From Phoebastria nigripes (lineage: Eukaryota > Chordata > Aves > Procellariiformes > Diomedeidae), in the NCBI GenBank assembly GCA_035582835.1, contig JAYKAV010002778.1, positions 415,334 to 479,333 on the forward strand: a DNA stretch of 64,000 bases. Reading direction: 5' to 3'. Within the stretch, counting starts at the first letter, position 1. The number at the start of each line of letters is the position of its first letter. Positions 53,257 to 64,000 of this stretch are shown one piece after another. The notes under the pieces were generated by a model that had not been told where the DNA came from, searched no databases, and was given only the letters and a program-made list of their open reading frames with translations. Made by a program: the position numbers and the translations under genes.

Positions 53257-53394
53257 GAATCATAGAATCATAGAATCATAGAATAGTTTGGATTGGAAGG
53301 GACCTTTAAAGGTCATCTAGTCCAACCCCTTGCCGTGAGCAGGGACATCCTCAACTAGATCAGGTTGCTCAGAGCCCCNTCCAACTTGACCTTG
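53257..53394 (-). mobile_element. CR1 3' end, 5'-truncated (minus strand)
   Basis: Begins with three copies of 'atcatagaa', the reverse complement of the CR1 3' octamer repeats, then 'attggaagggacctttaaag', 'gtcatctagtccaacccctt' and 'aactagatcaggttgctcag', ending in 'ccaacttgaccttg'. This is about 138 bp of the 3' end of a CR1 lying on the minus strand. It is well preserved, so younger than the copy at 38964-39627. One n at 53379. It carries no complete ORF2 motif. A pentamer microsatellite begins about 40 bp beyond its truncated end. Confidence 0.95.
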
Positions 53395-53450
53395 CTCCAT
53401 TTGCTCTTATGGATCAGGTAATTGAGCCACGATCTCCTCCTCTCCTCTCT

Positions 53451-53505
53451 CCTCTCCTCTCCTCTCCTCTCCTCTCCTCTCCTCTCCTCTCCTCTCCTCT
53501 CCTCT
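53451..53505. repeat. (CCTCT)11 microsatellite
   Basis: Eleven perfect CCTCT units, preceded by imperfect CTCCT-type sequence from about 53432. The 62-codon frame across it (PLLSSPLLSS-type repeats) is only translated microsatellite. Confidence 0.97.
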
Positions 53506-54100
53506 CTTTCTCAAGTTCAGTGGGAAAAGAATTTCATTCCAGATTCACAGCAGTTACATTCGTAATCTCGTCTCTTTTTTTATTTTCTAATTTATGAGGC
53601 ACTATTAAATTAATGCTACCTCCATTAATCTAGCATCACTTAGACTGTATTCCTTGGAGAAGACAAGAGAAAAAATTTAATTAAGAGTCATTCTATCATT
53701 ACTATATTTTTCCTCATATGCATAGGCATGAACTTCAAGATCTGAAAGGATCCTCCAAAGCCTATTACAGAGGGAGAGAGAGAGATCTTTCCGCAGTGGG
53801 AAATCTACTTAGACGTTTGTCCCACTCCTTCATGTTAAGATGCTTGCATATTATTTCCAGTCAAAACTTTCTGACCAGGTTTAGATCTCCTTTTCCATTT
53901 TTCTGATAGATGAACATTTCCTATTTCTTTTCTTTCTTATGGCCCTCAGTTAGTTCCAGTATGCCTTAGAAACCAATACACATTTGTTCCCCTTCACTTC
54001 TCTCAATCAAAATTAGGTAGGAATTACATAAGAGAGGTAATTATGGTTATAAAAAGAGTCCTTCACTCTGCAAGAAGGAATCTTACACAGTTTTCAGTAC
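53506..54100. other. Non-coding, no recognised feature
   Basis: AT-rich, with a short GA tract near 53771-53785. No exon or repeat recognised. Confidence 0.5.
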
Positions 54101-54150
54101 AATAGGATTGAAAGAGACCTTGTTTTTTATATCCAATCATCTGCTGCTGC
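54101..54150 (-). repeat. Possible degenerate CR1 3' end
   Basis: 'ataggattgaaagagacctt' followed by 'tccaatcatctgctgctgc' resembles the reverse complement of the CR1 3' region ('attggaagggacct...tcatctagtccaacc'). Very diverged. Confidence 0.35.
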
Positions 54151-54570
54151 AGTTTATAGACTCCACATCATAATCATGCTACACTTTTTTGTTTCCCTTG
54201 CCCCTTCTGTAAGACTGTGCCAGAGCTACTGCATCTAATTGTTACCGATTTTGTAGCCTAAAATTTTCATGGCCAATATTTACTTTTTTTTTATCATTGG
54301 GACAGGGTGCTCTCTTAACCTAAACAGTTTCTTTTTCTTCTCAGTGTTTCTACCTGAATCATTATTTTCATTTCTCTTGTTCAGGGGGATTGATGGTTTC
54401 TTGTATCAAATAATGCAGGTTCTGTCATGTTGATATTTATAGCTTTCTGCAATAAGACAGATATGTATAAAATGCCAAGATTGCAGTGTTAATGCAAGGA
54501 AACAGTTCTGAAATACTGTGGACTTCTGTGTTAGGTACACAGCCCTGTCTCTGTGCAGGCTAAAAATTCA
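54151..54570. other. Non-coding, no recognised feature
   Basis: AT-rich with short T runs; nothing recognised. Confidence 0.5.
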
Positions 54571-54735
54571 CCGCCTTTAACGTCTTCATCCCCACACAAC
54601 CCTCATGTCCCCACAATAGGTGACAAAGTGCGTTGTCCACACTTTGCAGATGGGAAAGCAAGGTGAAGCCTCAAGTCACAGAGGTAGTCCCCGACGGACC
54701 AGGCAGCCTCGGCACACGAAGACCCTGGCTTCTGG
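54571..54735 (+). repeat. MIR-like SINE copy
   Basis: 'ccccacacaaccctcatg' (54590-54607), 'ctttgcagatgggaaagca' (54642-54660) and 'ctcaagtcacagaggtag' (54670-54687) follow, in order, the MIR/CORE-SINE words 'cctcacaacaaccctatgagg', 'ttttacagatgaggaaactg' and 'cccaaggtcacacagctag'. The end 'gaccctggcttctgg' fits 'acctggcttct'. Old, diverged, plus orientation. Confidence 0.6.
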
Positions 54736-57679
54736 AATATCCTCCCTCCCTTCTGAAGTTGCTTAAGGGATTTGATTCTCAGTCCTCATTAAATTAAATA
54801 GGATGAGGGCATCCAGACATCTGAAGTTGCTCTGAAAATTCTCAGCTGTAAAAGACAGCTTATTAGGCCATTTTCTCCATATCTTAGAAGCAGAAAAAGA
54901 AGATCCATTGTGAGTGAAAGAGAGAGACCAGTACATCATAATAAATAAGAGAAATGGCTACTACTTCGTAATTCAATTGTAACTTCGTATTAAATTTAAT
55001 AATGCATATACTTTAACTTCATTTTGCTCTTATTAAGAGAAAAGAAATTGGCCCAGGCAAGCAAGCAAATAATTAAATAGAAATATAAAAAATGCATGAA
55101 CAGTATGGAGCTTAAATGTTTATCACTTTTATACTGGCAGACATGATTTAGAAGCTGAGTCCCTAAAAATGAAGCATTCTTCAAGCTTTGGAAAGCTCTC
55201 TAGGAATTCTAGCATCAGAAATGAGTTTTCATAGTGCCAGTATCTCTAGAGACATGAAGTTGCTTATTATTTCATGGTCTCCAGCATGGGCTATATTGAG
55301 CACAGGAACACCGAGGGAAAGTCCACACTAAGTGATAGAAAAGGCTACAGCATAGCACTGGCAATACCTGAGCTGCCTTTAAATTAGCTACCTGNGATAT
55401 CAGCACTCTACTTCTTAGCAGGTGGAGGGAAGACAGGCTGTTTTCCAACAAGTATGGGTAGCTGAAGTAGCAAATTTAAAACACAACAAAAATCACTACA
55501 GTGCCCTGCAGTGATTGNCGAATGGACCAGCCCTACTCAAGCAGATGAGGCCCAACATTTAGGTTCTGAAAATAGAGATGTCACGAAAACCAGTGAGCCA
55601 AATTCCAGGGCTCTCTAAGGGCCTCCACGCTACGAGAAACTTGCCTGAAGAGCTTGAAGTGAAGCCAATGGAGCTGATTTCAGCCAGTTTTGTCTTTATA
55701 AATACACCCAAACTTGACCTCTTTGAGGCCTCCTCACATTTACTGCCCAAAGATTTTCCAGACTCCACAGATCTCTTTTTCCGCAAAGGTATTCCTTCTT
55801 CAGTCAGAAAGTTTTGTGTCCCCACACTGGATGGAGAGAACAGACAACAAAAGGACAGGGCACATTTAAATACACCGAGATAAATACCTACTTAATTTGA
55901 CTGACCTCTCACTTATATGCCTGTTCAAAGCTTTCTTATTCTTTCAAATAAATCCATTTGCAGTAGACAAACATTATCTGGATGTTCCAGATCAAATCAC
56001 TGCAAAAAATACAAGTCTTGACATTGAAATGGCCAGAATTATCCTATTAAGGAGAACTGAGCATTTTTTCTTTAATACGCCTAAGTCATCTTTTACATTT
56101 AGAGCACAAGAAGTGCTATTGCAAGGCCAGGCAGATAGGCAAGCTACAGAAGAGGAAACCTTTGTTTCTTCAGTGTTATCTATGCAAAAGTTGTTCATCT
56201 TGATGGCTGAAATAAGCTTTACAGTATTAATATTCCTCTCTATTTCCTTTCCTCTGCTGGGGAACATTACATTACATACCCATTCTACCTGCTGATGTCA
56301 AGTCCATGTGGGAAAGGACATCCTTTTGAAACTTCCCGAAAACTAGGACTCTNTCTGCTTTAGAATAACTTCAGTTCTGCTGCCAGTGACGCCACATGGT
56401 CACAAGCGCTTAGGCATAGCTATGTAAGCTTTGCCTTTGAGTCTTGTTCCCCTAAGCATCGTTATTTGTAGACATGTCCATGCTCATTTGTATCTGGAGG
56501 CATTCCTTTGCAACATAGAAGGGCTAGGAGGTTTTATTTTAAATGCAAGGAAGCAGGAGCACCAGAAATTAGTAACTACTACTGGCTTTTAGTGTTGCTA
56601 CTAAATTGGGTAAGCTGGAGTGATTAAAGGCAGCCAATAAAAATACCAAAATCAAGCCAGGCAAAACAAACATGCAAAAAAGCCAAACTTACTTGATGCT
56701 TTTAGGGAATCTCCATAGCAGACAGGAAAGAGTGAAAGTAGTGATCAAACTAAATGCTACACAAAGGAGAAGAAAAACGGCGTGAGGTCAGAGCATTGAA
56801 GGTGGAATATGTGGCTGTGTGAAAGACTTGCTTAGCGAGTGGAGCAAGAGGGCTAGCAAAGGTGCGGAGGTCTTTTAACAAGGAGGGAGCTGAGAAGCTG
56901 CAGTGCTGCACAGGCTGGTGCCAGAGCCAGGCTGTACTGTACATTGTAGTGTACAGCTAGAAGACGGACTGGGTTTCAAAAGAAAATATGTGTCATATTT
57001 GCTAATGACAGCGACAAGCAGCAGGCTAACCATTGACGAAGGAGTGAGTCTAGTTTTGAAGTGTCAAGGCAGAATGACAGTATGGGCCAGAAAAATGATC
57101 TGCGAGATTGTTGCTATAACTATGGGTGAAGTTAAAAGACTTCTAACCCCTTTGTTCTGCTGGGTAGGATGTTATTTCCCTCAGTGACATTGTGCTTTAT
57201 TGCTGTAGGATGCCTAATTTTAACTGGCTATTTGCTACCGAGCGCAGAGGTTCTGGGAATAAAACATAATCCTTGATTTAGTGCCAATCTCTACAGATAG
57301 CTTCAGATTTCCGAACAGGTGAACATTATCCATGGCAATACACGGCTTGAGCCTGAAATAAAGCATGACATGACTTCATTTCTGACTCAGTCTTGCAGTG
57401 GGGACAAACNATATGAGAGTGACACAACCAAAGGTGAAAGAACAAAAACATAAAGCCATGGCTCCTGCGCTTCACAGCCCAGCAAGCAGAACACAGGGAA
57501 ATCCTTTTTAGCAATCACAGCAGGAACAGTATTTTCCTGCACTTTATTACCCCAGTGAGAAAATCAGGACAACCACTTTGTACGGGCAGCATGCCTTGCC
57601 ACCACCTAGGCCTGTGGTTGGCTCAAAATGTCAGGATGTTTGAAGTGTTCTGCAGAAAAGCCAATATTTAAATGGACAT
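54736..57679. other. Non-coding, no recognised feature
   Basis: The longest frame is 132 codons (55897-56295, plus), overlapped by an antiparallel frame; neither matches a known family. No repeat recognised. Confidence 0.5.
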
Positions 57680-57750
57680 AGGGTCAGATTCAAACCTCCC
57701 TGGAACAAATGGGACTCTTACTATTTATCTAAGTGGGTTTTGGATTAAGG
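57680..57750. repeat. Possible MITE remnant
   Basis: 'gggtcagattcaaacc' at 57681-57696, then 'caaatgggactcttac', and 'gggttttggattaaggc' at about 57735-57751, resemble an old palindromic amniote element that begins 'gggtcagat' and ends 'gttttggatcaggccc'. The terminal match is partial. Confidence 0.35.
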
Positions 57751-60700
57751 CAAAGGGAACCAATTTATCCCAGTGCCTTTGGAAACCTCCATTCAGAGGG
57801 TTTTGGAAGTTCATTAATAAAAAGGACCTGGAGAACTGGAACGCTGCTTCTTAAGGGATACTTCTTTGTCACTGACGAGAAGAGTTGAGTCTTCAGCTGT
57901 TGCTGACCCATATTGTGATTTTTATACTGGACCTAACTTCTGGCATTTATTAAAATTAGCTTTTTATGGCCAAAATGAATAGTGTGTGGTTTTCCAAATG
58001 TCCAAAACTGTTCAAACTGTTACCGACAGGGACCTACGTGAACAATTTTTTTGGGATCCAGGTACTTCTGCTTTCAAAGTGAAGCAGATGGGAGTTAAGT
58101 AGTTATGGAAACATCTATAGTTAGCAGAAGTCAGCTGGGTGCATATAAACATAGGGAGCTAAAACTGTATGATTGAAATGTTTCCCATCTTTATAGTCTC
58201 ACCACTACAGATCCAAATATATAGCAATTGAGTAAAGTATGCCTGGTCTGTTGATTTAATATACTTCTTTATATACTGTGAGGCTGCTGGTAGAACAATG
58301 TGTCAGGTCTGGCCTTTTGAGCCTACATGCAGATATTTATTTTCTGAAGAAACCGGCAGTTTTTCTATTAAGGATGATTTTTTTTCTGTAGTTTGTGTCA
58401 TTATGAATCCAACCTTAACCCTGAATGTTGCAATATACATTTTTAAATAGGACAATATTTGAAAAGATTAGAGTTTATTGAAATTAAAGAATATATTATC
58501 AAGAGACACATACAGATGTCTTCATGAGAGAATTAATGTTATAAACATATACCATATTTTGCTGTGTATTCTGGAGTTAGAATGAAGGACAGAAAGATTC
58601 TGATTTCACCTGTAAAACTCATATGTCACCATGTAAGTTACTGTGCCTTGAAAAATGCACTCACATTAAAAAATGCACTGGAAACAAAAGTTCTGTTTTT
58701 TTTTTTTTTACTTTTAATAAGAGCAACTTACCAAACTGGAAAGTTTCTAAGAGATAACTATCAATAATCATCTCAGATGGCTTAAAAAAAGAGATTTTCT
58801 TTCCATGATGCACAGAGAAGCCTGTGATGATGTTTGTTGCCTCTGCAGTTCTGGAAGNAGCAAGACATGAAATCAGTATGGCTGGTGACTGTGCCAGTTC
58901 ATAGTGATATAAATCAAAAGCTTGCTGAAGTCAAAATGGTGTATCGTTTAGCTATTTCTATGCTCTTCGCAAATTTATTCCTTACCATATTTGATCTGGT
59001 CTAGAGCAACTTTCCCTGTTCTGAATGTACTGGTTAAACGTGAGTTTGCTTCGCAGCCCAGCAGATCTTGTTTCAGGATGTTTTCCTGACTTTTATTCAG
59101 TATTTTTTATCTCTTAGATATTGTCTTCTTTGGCTTTTCATTGACTTGCCCTGCTGTTTGTTTTCAGTGGTAACAAAAAGACAGATACACTTTTGTAAGG
59201 TGCAGCTTTATAGTTAAATCCTGTCTGGATTTACACTAGATTTCACCAGCGCAGGCCAGGAGCAGGACTGGGAGTCTGANCTACACAGAGATTTAACACT
59301 TTTTCCCTCTGAGTCCCTGCCCCACTGGAGTGAGATAGTAAACAAGTGCTTTTTAACAGCGAGCTCTGATCCTCCTTCTCTTCTCTTTCAGTTTGTGCTT
59401 ATCCAACAACTGCAGAATCTGATTTCCCAACTGAAATGACAGGAGCAGCCCCCTTCATCCCCACAAACACGTGGGACTGTCATAGTCCTGTTCCTGCTTC
59501 TCTGCAGTGAATGCTGCAGGTGGTCATGTTAGTCAGTTTTTTCTTTTCAGCTATGTTAGTAATTTCCTTGATTTAAGACCTATTTTATGCTGGGGCTAAC
59601 AGAAGAGCCAGATCTAGAGGTCTTAGGTTGTGCTATAACTCGCCTCCTTCTTCCTATAAGAAGGCGTGAAAAAAGACAGCAGTGCAGATAGCAGAGTCCT
59701 TAAATAGCGCAAAGAATTATTATAATTTCTGATCTAGATGTTAAAGGGAAATAGCATCATGGAACTATCTGTGATTCTGAAATAACAACTTGGTTTAGCA
59801 GTTAATAAAAGACTAAGATTGCAGCATTTACACTTGCGATTTTCAGATAAACACCCTATCTTCCTCCTCACACATAGTTGGATCCACAGCCCTTTTCACA
59901 CTCATAATACTGTGTAAGCTTTATTAATCCTCATCGTTGCTTCCAAATAAGACTCCAGTAGAAGCTACCTGGCATTTTGGTATTTAGGAAAAGTAGTCCA
60001 AGAATTGATCCTATAGCAAATACCTGTATTAATCGTATTTTAAATGAAGGATTTTGTAAGGAAAACTTGGCAATCATAGAAATCCCAAATTTTTCTCCCA
60101 GAAATCATTTAATCTTTCCTTGCTTTGCTCTGTTCGAGGCACACTCAGACAAGGAATTATACTATATATGAGCAGCTGGATACTGCTTCCCCCTTTCTAT
60201 CAGAGAGGGGATACCTAGACAAAGCAATACAGAGAGGGATCAGCAATGATGAGTATTAGCATCTGTGCGGGTTTAGGGAGGTGGAAAGTACTTCAGGTCC
60301 AAATGTGAGAGAGGTGAGGGAGGAGAGGGCTGATCTAAAAATTGTAAATGTCAGTGTTATATTCTTTGTCTTCTGTAAAACAGGAAAAAACATTCAGAAA
60401 TGTTTTGCATTCAACTGTATTAAATAGGTTACAACACTTTCAGCTGTTGACAGCTTAAGCTCAAATGTAATGTAGTTTAGATTAAAAAGGAAATATTTGA
60501 CAGGTTCATTCCAGTACTTGGATGTACAATGAAAGGTCGCTTGTGCATACTCATTCCTTCGCATGTGGTACAGTTTGGAAGAAATAATCTATACAGAAAG
60601 CAATTGAAACTGGAAATATGTGCATTAAACTGGTAAAAAAGGTTTGAAATAAGGTTTGGACACTGCCATCCAAAAGCCAGCCATTTGCAGGCTGTGGGAA

Positions 60701-63130
60701 TTATATTTCAGGATGACATGGAGGACAGCTTTCTTGGATTTCACTTCTGTTATATGGTTGCATGTTGCTGTGGGAACTGGACTAAGTATCCTGGATGGAC
60801 CTCATGCCTTACATTCAGACCAGTGGGCATTCAAATACTACATCTCTTGAGAAAAAGGTTGGAAATCCAAAATACCGCTGGATGACAGTGGATTGCATCA
60901 CGGATGTAGGATCTGCTCAGACTATTTTTCACTGCTTAAGTATGCAGCACTGAGCAATTAAAGCAAAGTGACAGTTTAAATAAGCCATTTTATAGGGTTT
61001 TGGGGGAGATTTAGGCTGCAAATGAACACGCAAGCAAACACGCAAAAAAATCCACAGTGATAGTTGCAAAAATTGACCCCTGCAGCAATGATCCAAATGG
61101 AAATCAAGGCACTTAGTGTAACCAACAGAGTCTTCTACAGTGATATGATGTAAAATCCCAGCTACTCATGTGACGAGCTTTCTAAGATACCTGTTACAGT
61201 TCTGATTTAACAAGTGTTTCTGGAGTTTACCAGTTGAAGGACAACTGATTTGTGCTTTAAAAACCTATTAGCTTGAGCTAGCTTAGAAGTAAAAGCATTT
61301 TCTTTTAAATATATCTATTATGGAAAAGAAAAAAAGTAGAGAAAGAAGGGATGGTGAAGATCCTATGCAATTGCATAAATATATTTCAATAGGTAGTAAA
61401 CTTAAGATGAAATCTTACAGTCTTCTAGCTATAATTTAAATGACCTCACTGTCAAATTGGCATCCCGCCAATTTAGTTCTAAAACTAAAATATCAAAGTG
61501 GATATTAGCTAAAAGAAGATGAATCATTAGTCATTACCTCACCAATTTATTTATAATTGTATTCGGTTTTCCAAAACTATCACAAATAATTGCTATTACC
61601 CCAAAAGACCTCACAACTGGACAGCCAAAGTGAGCACTTTTCTTCCATTCCTCAGTTTACCTCTGCTTTCAGCTGCTTTTTGTATAAATGTCTTTCCACC
61701 TGGAAAGTGCTAACTTTAGGTTTGTCAGCTCAAAGCCCACAGCAAGGACATTTTTTTAAGGTGGAACAGCATTTGAATATAAATTGCTCACAGTCCCTGA
61801 GTTAATAGCCTTATTCATCCTGTAACCATTTTGGCTGTGGTAACAGAGACATCACAATATGATGCATAACATTCAGTCTGCAATACTAACGGGCACCAAT
61901 ATATTGCCCAAGTAATATTTCTCTTTTGCAGCAGTGTTAATAAAGCAACTGTGGAAGCTATAAACTGCAAGGGTGGAAGTTACAACTGTGCAATGTTCCA
62001 GGGAGGAATTTGAGATGACTATTAGAGTTCCACAACTCATCAGTCATTTCTATAATCAGGAAAAAAAAAATCCAAATCATGATGATAAAAAAACCCTGTT
62101 AGTCTTGGGAGTGACTGTTAGCCTCTGAATTACTGGTAATATGTCTACCTGGTGAGTTTATCTTCCTGGTGAGGCAGAAGACTGAGAAAAACAGATTTTT
62201 AGGGAAAAGATTTAACATATTTTGAATGCTCACTGTTTTATTGACAGAAACTTCCTGCTTTTCTAGGGCTGAGAGAGAGATAAGGCTGAGGTTCAGTTTG
62301 TGCATTAGAGGCTGCTGAGCTCTGGCTGGCGCTGGATCGTCCCTGCGAGTTAGCATCCGGATAACCAGCAGCTCCTGCCTTTCTCTGTGGTAGTGTTGCT
62401 AGGCAGTTGCTAAGGCTGCTTTTGCTCCCAGGTAGATGATCTATCTGTTGTCTGCTCTAAACTGTGGGATTTAGGGATGGATTATTCTCCCCAGCCAGAG
62501 TAGTTAGACCTGGCTGCTCCTTGCTGATGTGCAGAAGGCTACCTCATTGCTGTGCCCTGGTAAAGGTCGGCATAGCTCTAACATCTCAGATGGCAGCTTG
62601 AATTAGAGCCAGACTGCAGCAGGAGACTTCCAGGGCCACAAGGAAGGATTTTCCCTGGGGATTTAACTCCTCAGCATGAAGATTGGGAATTCTTCCTCTG
62701 GAGTAGCTGCACAGGTCAGCATCAGACTCCAAACACTGGTATCATGCAAGCAGGAAGGATTGTTCTGCCTGAGTTTTCCTGGGGATTATGGCTGATTTTG
62801 TTGCTCTAATGATTTATCTAGTTTTTCTAGTTATAATCAAAGTAGTTTTCCCTTAAGAAAAAAGAAAAGTCCTTTATGCCACAGATGGTAGCTAATATTC
62901 CTTTAGTGATTAACAGCATTTTCTGTAAAGAATTTAGAGCAGGGCCAGAGTGGTCAGATCTCCTATGTTCAACCACTGATGACAGTACTCACTTTTTCTA
63001 TTGCCAAGGCATAGCTCTGAACTTGCATCTGCCTTCTTATATAGGGACAAATGAAATGTGGAGAACACGTACACATCTCTTAGTTCTGAAGTCCCAGTAA
63101 CAGTTTTGATAAAATTTAATCTGGTAAATT
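57751..63130. other. Longest feature-poor interval, AT-rich
   Basis: About 5.4 kb with no recognised exon and only a T14 run (58696-58709) and purine-rich patches (for example 61324-61350). Open frames are all under 90 codons. A faint repeat-like word near 59218-59270 was not called. Confidence 0.55.
58696..58709. repeat. Poly-T run (14 T)
   Basis: Fourteen uninterrupted T. Confidence 0.9.
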
Positions 63131-63311
63131 GGATTCAAGAGATCTGGGATTAATTCTCAGTGCAGCTGCTGCCAGTTCTTTTGCTGGATATCTATCAAAT
63201 GAGCCTATCGTGCAACAGTTCTGTGCACTCTCGGGTAACTCACTTAATCCACTTTATGGTTTGGTTCCTCCTCAGCAAAGTAAGGCTAATACCTTATTAC
63301 CTACCTTAGTA
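63131..63311 (-). repeat. MIR-like SINE copy (minus)
   Basis: In plus-strand reading, 'attcaagagatctgggatta' and 'attctcagtgcagctgctgcc' are followed by 'gggtaactcacttaatcc', 'tggtttggttcctcctcagc' and 'taccttattacctacctt'. This is the order of a reverse-complemented MIR-type SINE ('ctgggttcaattcccagctctgcc ... gggcaagtcacttaacc ... cctcagtttccccatc ... ttacctacct'). The middle is longer than expected by roughly 40 bases. A 92-codon frame across it is not a gene. Confidence 0.65.
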
Positions 63312-63474
63312 GAGGAGCCAAAAGCCATTACTGAATATGAACTGTTCAGATGTTTGGAGAGCTGTGATACACAGAGGAGCGTATCTGTATTTTTTTTTTC
63401 TTATTGAGTACAGTGATATTTTCTAAGGGAGTGTTCAGTTATCAAATTTTATTCCGGAAGAAATATTTCCTGCC

Positions 63475-64000
63475 GAGAAGGACTTGGGGGTACTGGTGGA
63501 TGAAAAGCTGGACATGAGCCAGCAATGTGCGCTCGCAGCCCAGAAGGCCAACCGTATCCTGGGCTGCATCCAAAGAAGCGTGGCCAGCAGGTCGAGGGAG
63601 GGGATTCTGCCCCTCTACTCTGCTCTGGTGAGACCCCACCTGCAGTACTGCGTCCAGCTCTGGAGCCCTCAGCACAGGAAAGACATGGACCTGTTGGAGT
63701 GGGTCCAGAGGAGGGCCACGAAAATGGTCAGGGGGATGGAACGCCTCTGCTATGAAGAAAGGCTGAGAGAGTTGGGGTTGTTCACCCTGGAGAAGAGAGG
63801 GGAGACCTTATTTGCAGCCTATCAGTACTTAAAGGGGGCTTATAAGAAAGATGAGGACAGACTTTTTAGCAGGGCCTGTTGCGACAGGACAAGGGGGAAT
63901 GGCTTTAAACTAAAAGAGGGTAGATTCAGACTAGATATAAGGAAGACATTTTTTACGCTGAGGGTGGTAAAACACTGGCACAGGTTGCCCAGAGAGGTGG
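63475..64000 (+). mobile_element. CR1 LINE, C-terminal ORF2, runs off window
   Basis: Plus-strand CR1 starting at about 63475 with 'gagaaggacttgggggtact'. It is open without a stop for about 175 codons to the window edge. Landmarks are [84 protein letters not shown] and WHRLPREV. This is the C-terminal end of the CR1 ORF2 reverse transcriptase. The 5' end, including the endonuclease and most of the polymerase, is absent (usual 5' truncation), so the copy cannot move by itself. Around 63794-63815 a small deletion relative to the usual [10 protein letters not shown] word appears to be offset by one extra T, keeping the frame. The 3' end lies beyond 64000. Among the youngest repeats here. Confidence 0.95.

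Noticed and set aside
53409..53597. 62-codon frame with repeated PLLSS
   Set aside because: It is the translation of the CCTCT microsatellite.
55897..56295. 132-codon plus-strand frame
   Set aside because: No recognisable motif, overlapped by an antiparallel frame of 91 codons, no promoter or splice context.
59218..59270. 'ctggatttacactagatttcacc' resembling an old palindromic repeat
   Set aside because: Only one weak end, no inverted partner found.

Overview
The window looks like bird nuclear DNA, from an intergenic region or a very long intron. Three things point to a bird. There are several CR1 retrotransposon fragments, including the characteristic 3' tail with repeated ATTCTATG-type octamers. 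There is a complete solo LTR of a type I recognise as a common avian endogenous-retrovirus (ERVL-like) LTR. There are also many old degenerate amniote repeats (MIR/CORE-SINE-like pieces, L3/CR1-like 3' ends and small palindromic DNA elements). Stop codons are dense in all frames, and I recognise no exon of any protein family outside the retrotransposons. The single-base n characters are isolated ambiguous calls, not assembly gaps.

Layout. 1-11.8 kb: unique-looking AT-rich sequence with a small hairpin, an unclassified old repeat (2.1-2.3 kb), an L3/MIR-like remnant behind a poly-A run (3.1-3.35 kb), a TC microsatellite and a MIR-like 5' half (9.05-9.16 kb). 11,829-12,405: the solo LTR, flanked by a perfect 5-bp target-site duplication AGGGG, with CRE, TATA and poly(A) signals still readable. 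13.4-14.1 kb: a tiny palindromic MITE remnant and a separate 61-bp precursor-miRNA-like foldback. 21.25-21.46 kb: a MIR-like SINE split by a 100-bp MITE-like element. 25.8-26.0 kb: a G21 tract and a 25-bp tandem duplication. 28-32 kb: old repeat remnants. 33.3-34.7 kb: a palindrome followed by an unidentified, stop-broken, gene-like stretch. 38.96-39.63 kb: an old 660-bp CR1 copy that reaches the 3' tail. 41.8-44.4 kb: several MITE/MIR remnants and a short internal CR1 piece. 47.8-50.8 kb: the two longest open frames (229 codons on minus; 147 codons from the first ATG on plus), neither recognised. 53.26-53.5 kb: a minus-strand CR1 3' end next to an (CCTCT)11 microsatellite. 54.6 and 63.1-63.3 kb: MIR-like copies. 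63,475-64,000: a comparatively well preserved plus-strand CR1 ORF2 end that runs off the window.

No operon, gene cluster or pathway is visible, so nothing can be said about genes working together. What the sequence does show is a layered record of transposition: very old MIR/L3/MITE relics, an intermediate CR1 copy, and younger CR1 and LTR insertions. I found no convincing new biological system. The best leads are the 61-bp hairpin, the nested MITE in the SINE, the unidentified gene-like stretch at 33.4-34.7 kb and the 229-codon minus-strand frame with a strong initiation context. Repeat family names rest on memory of consensus motifs and were not checked by a database search.
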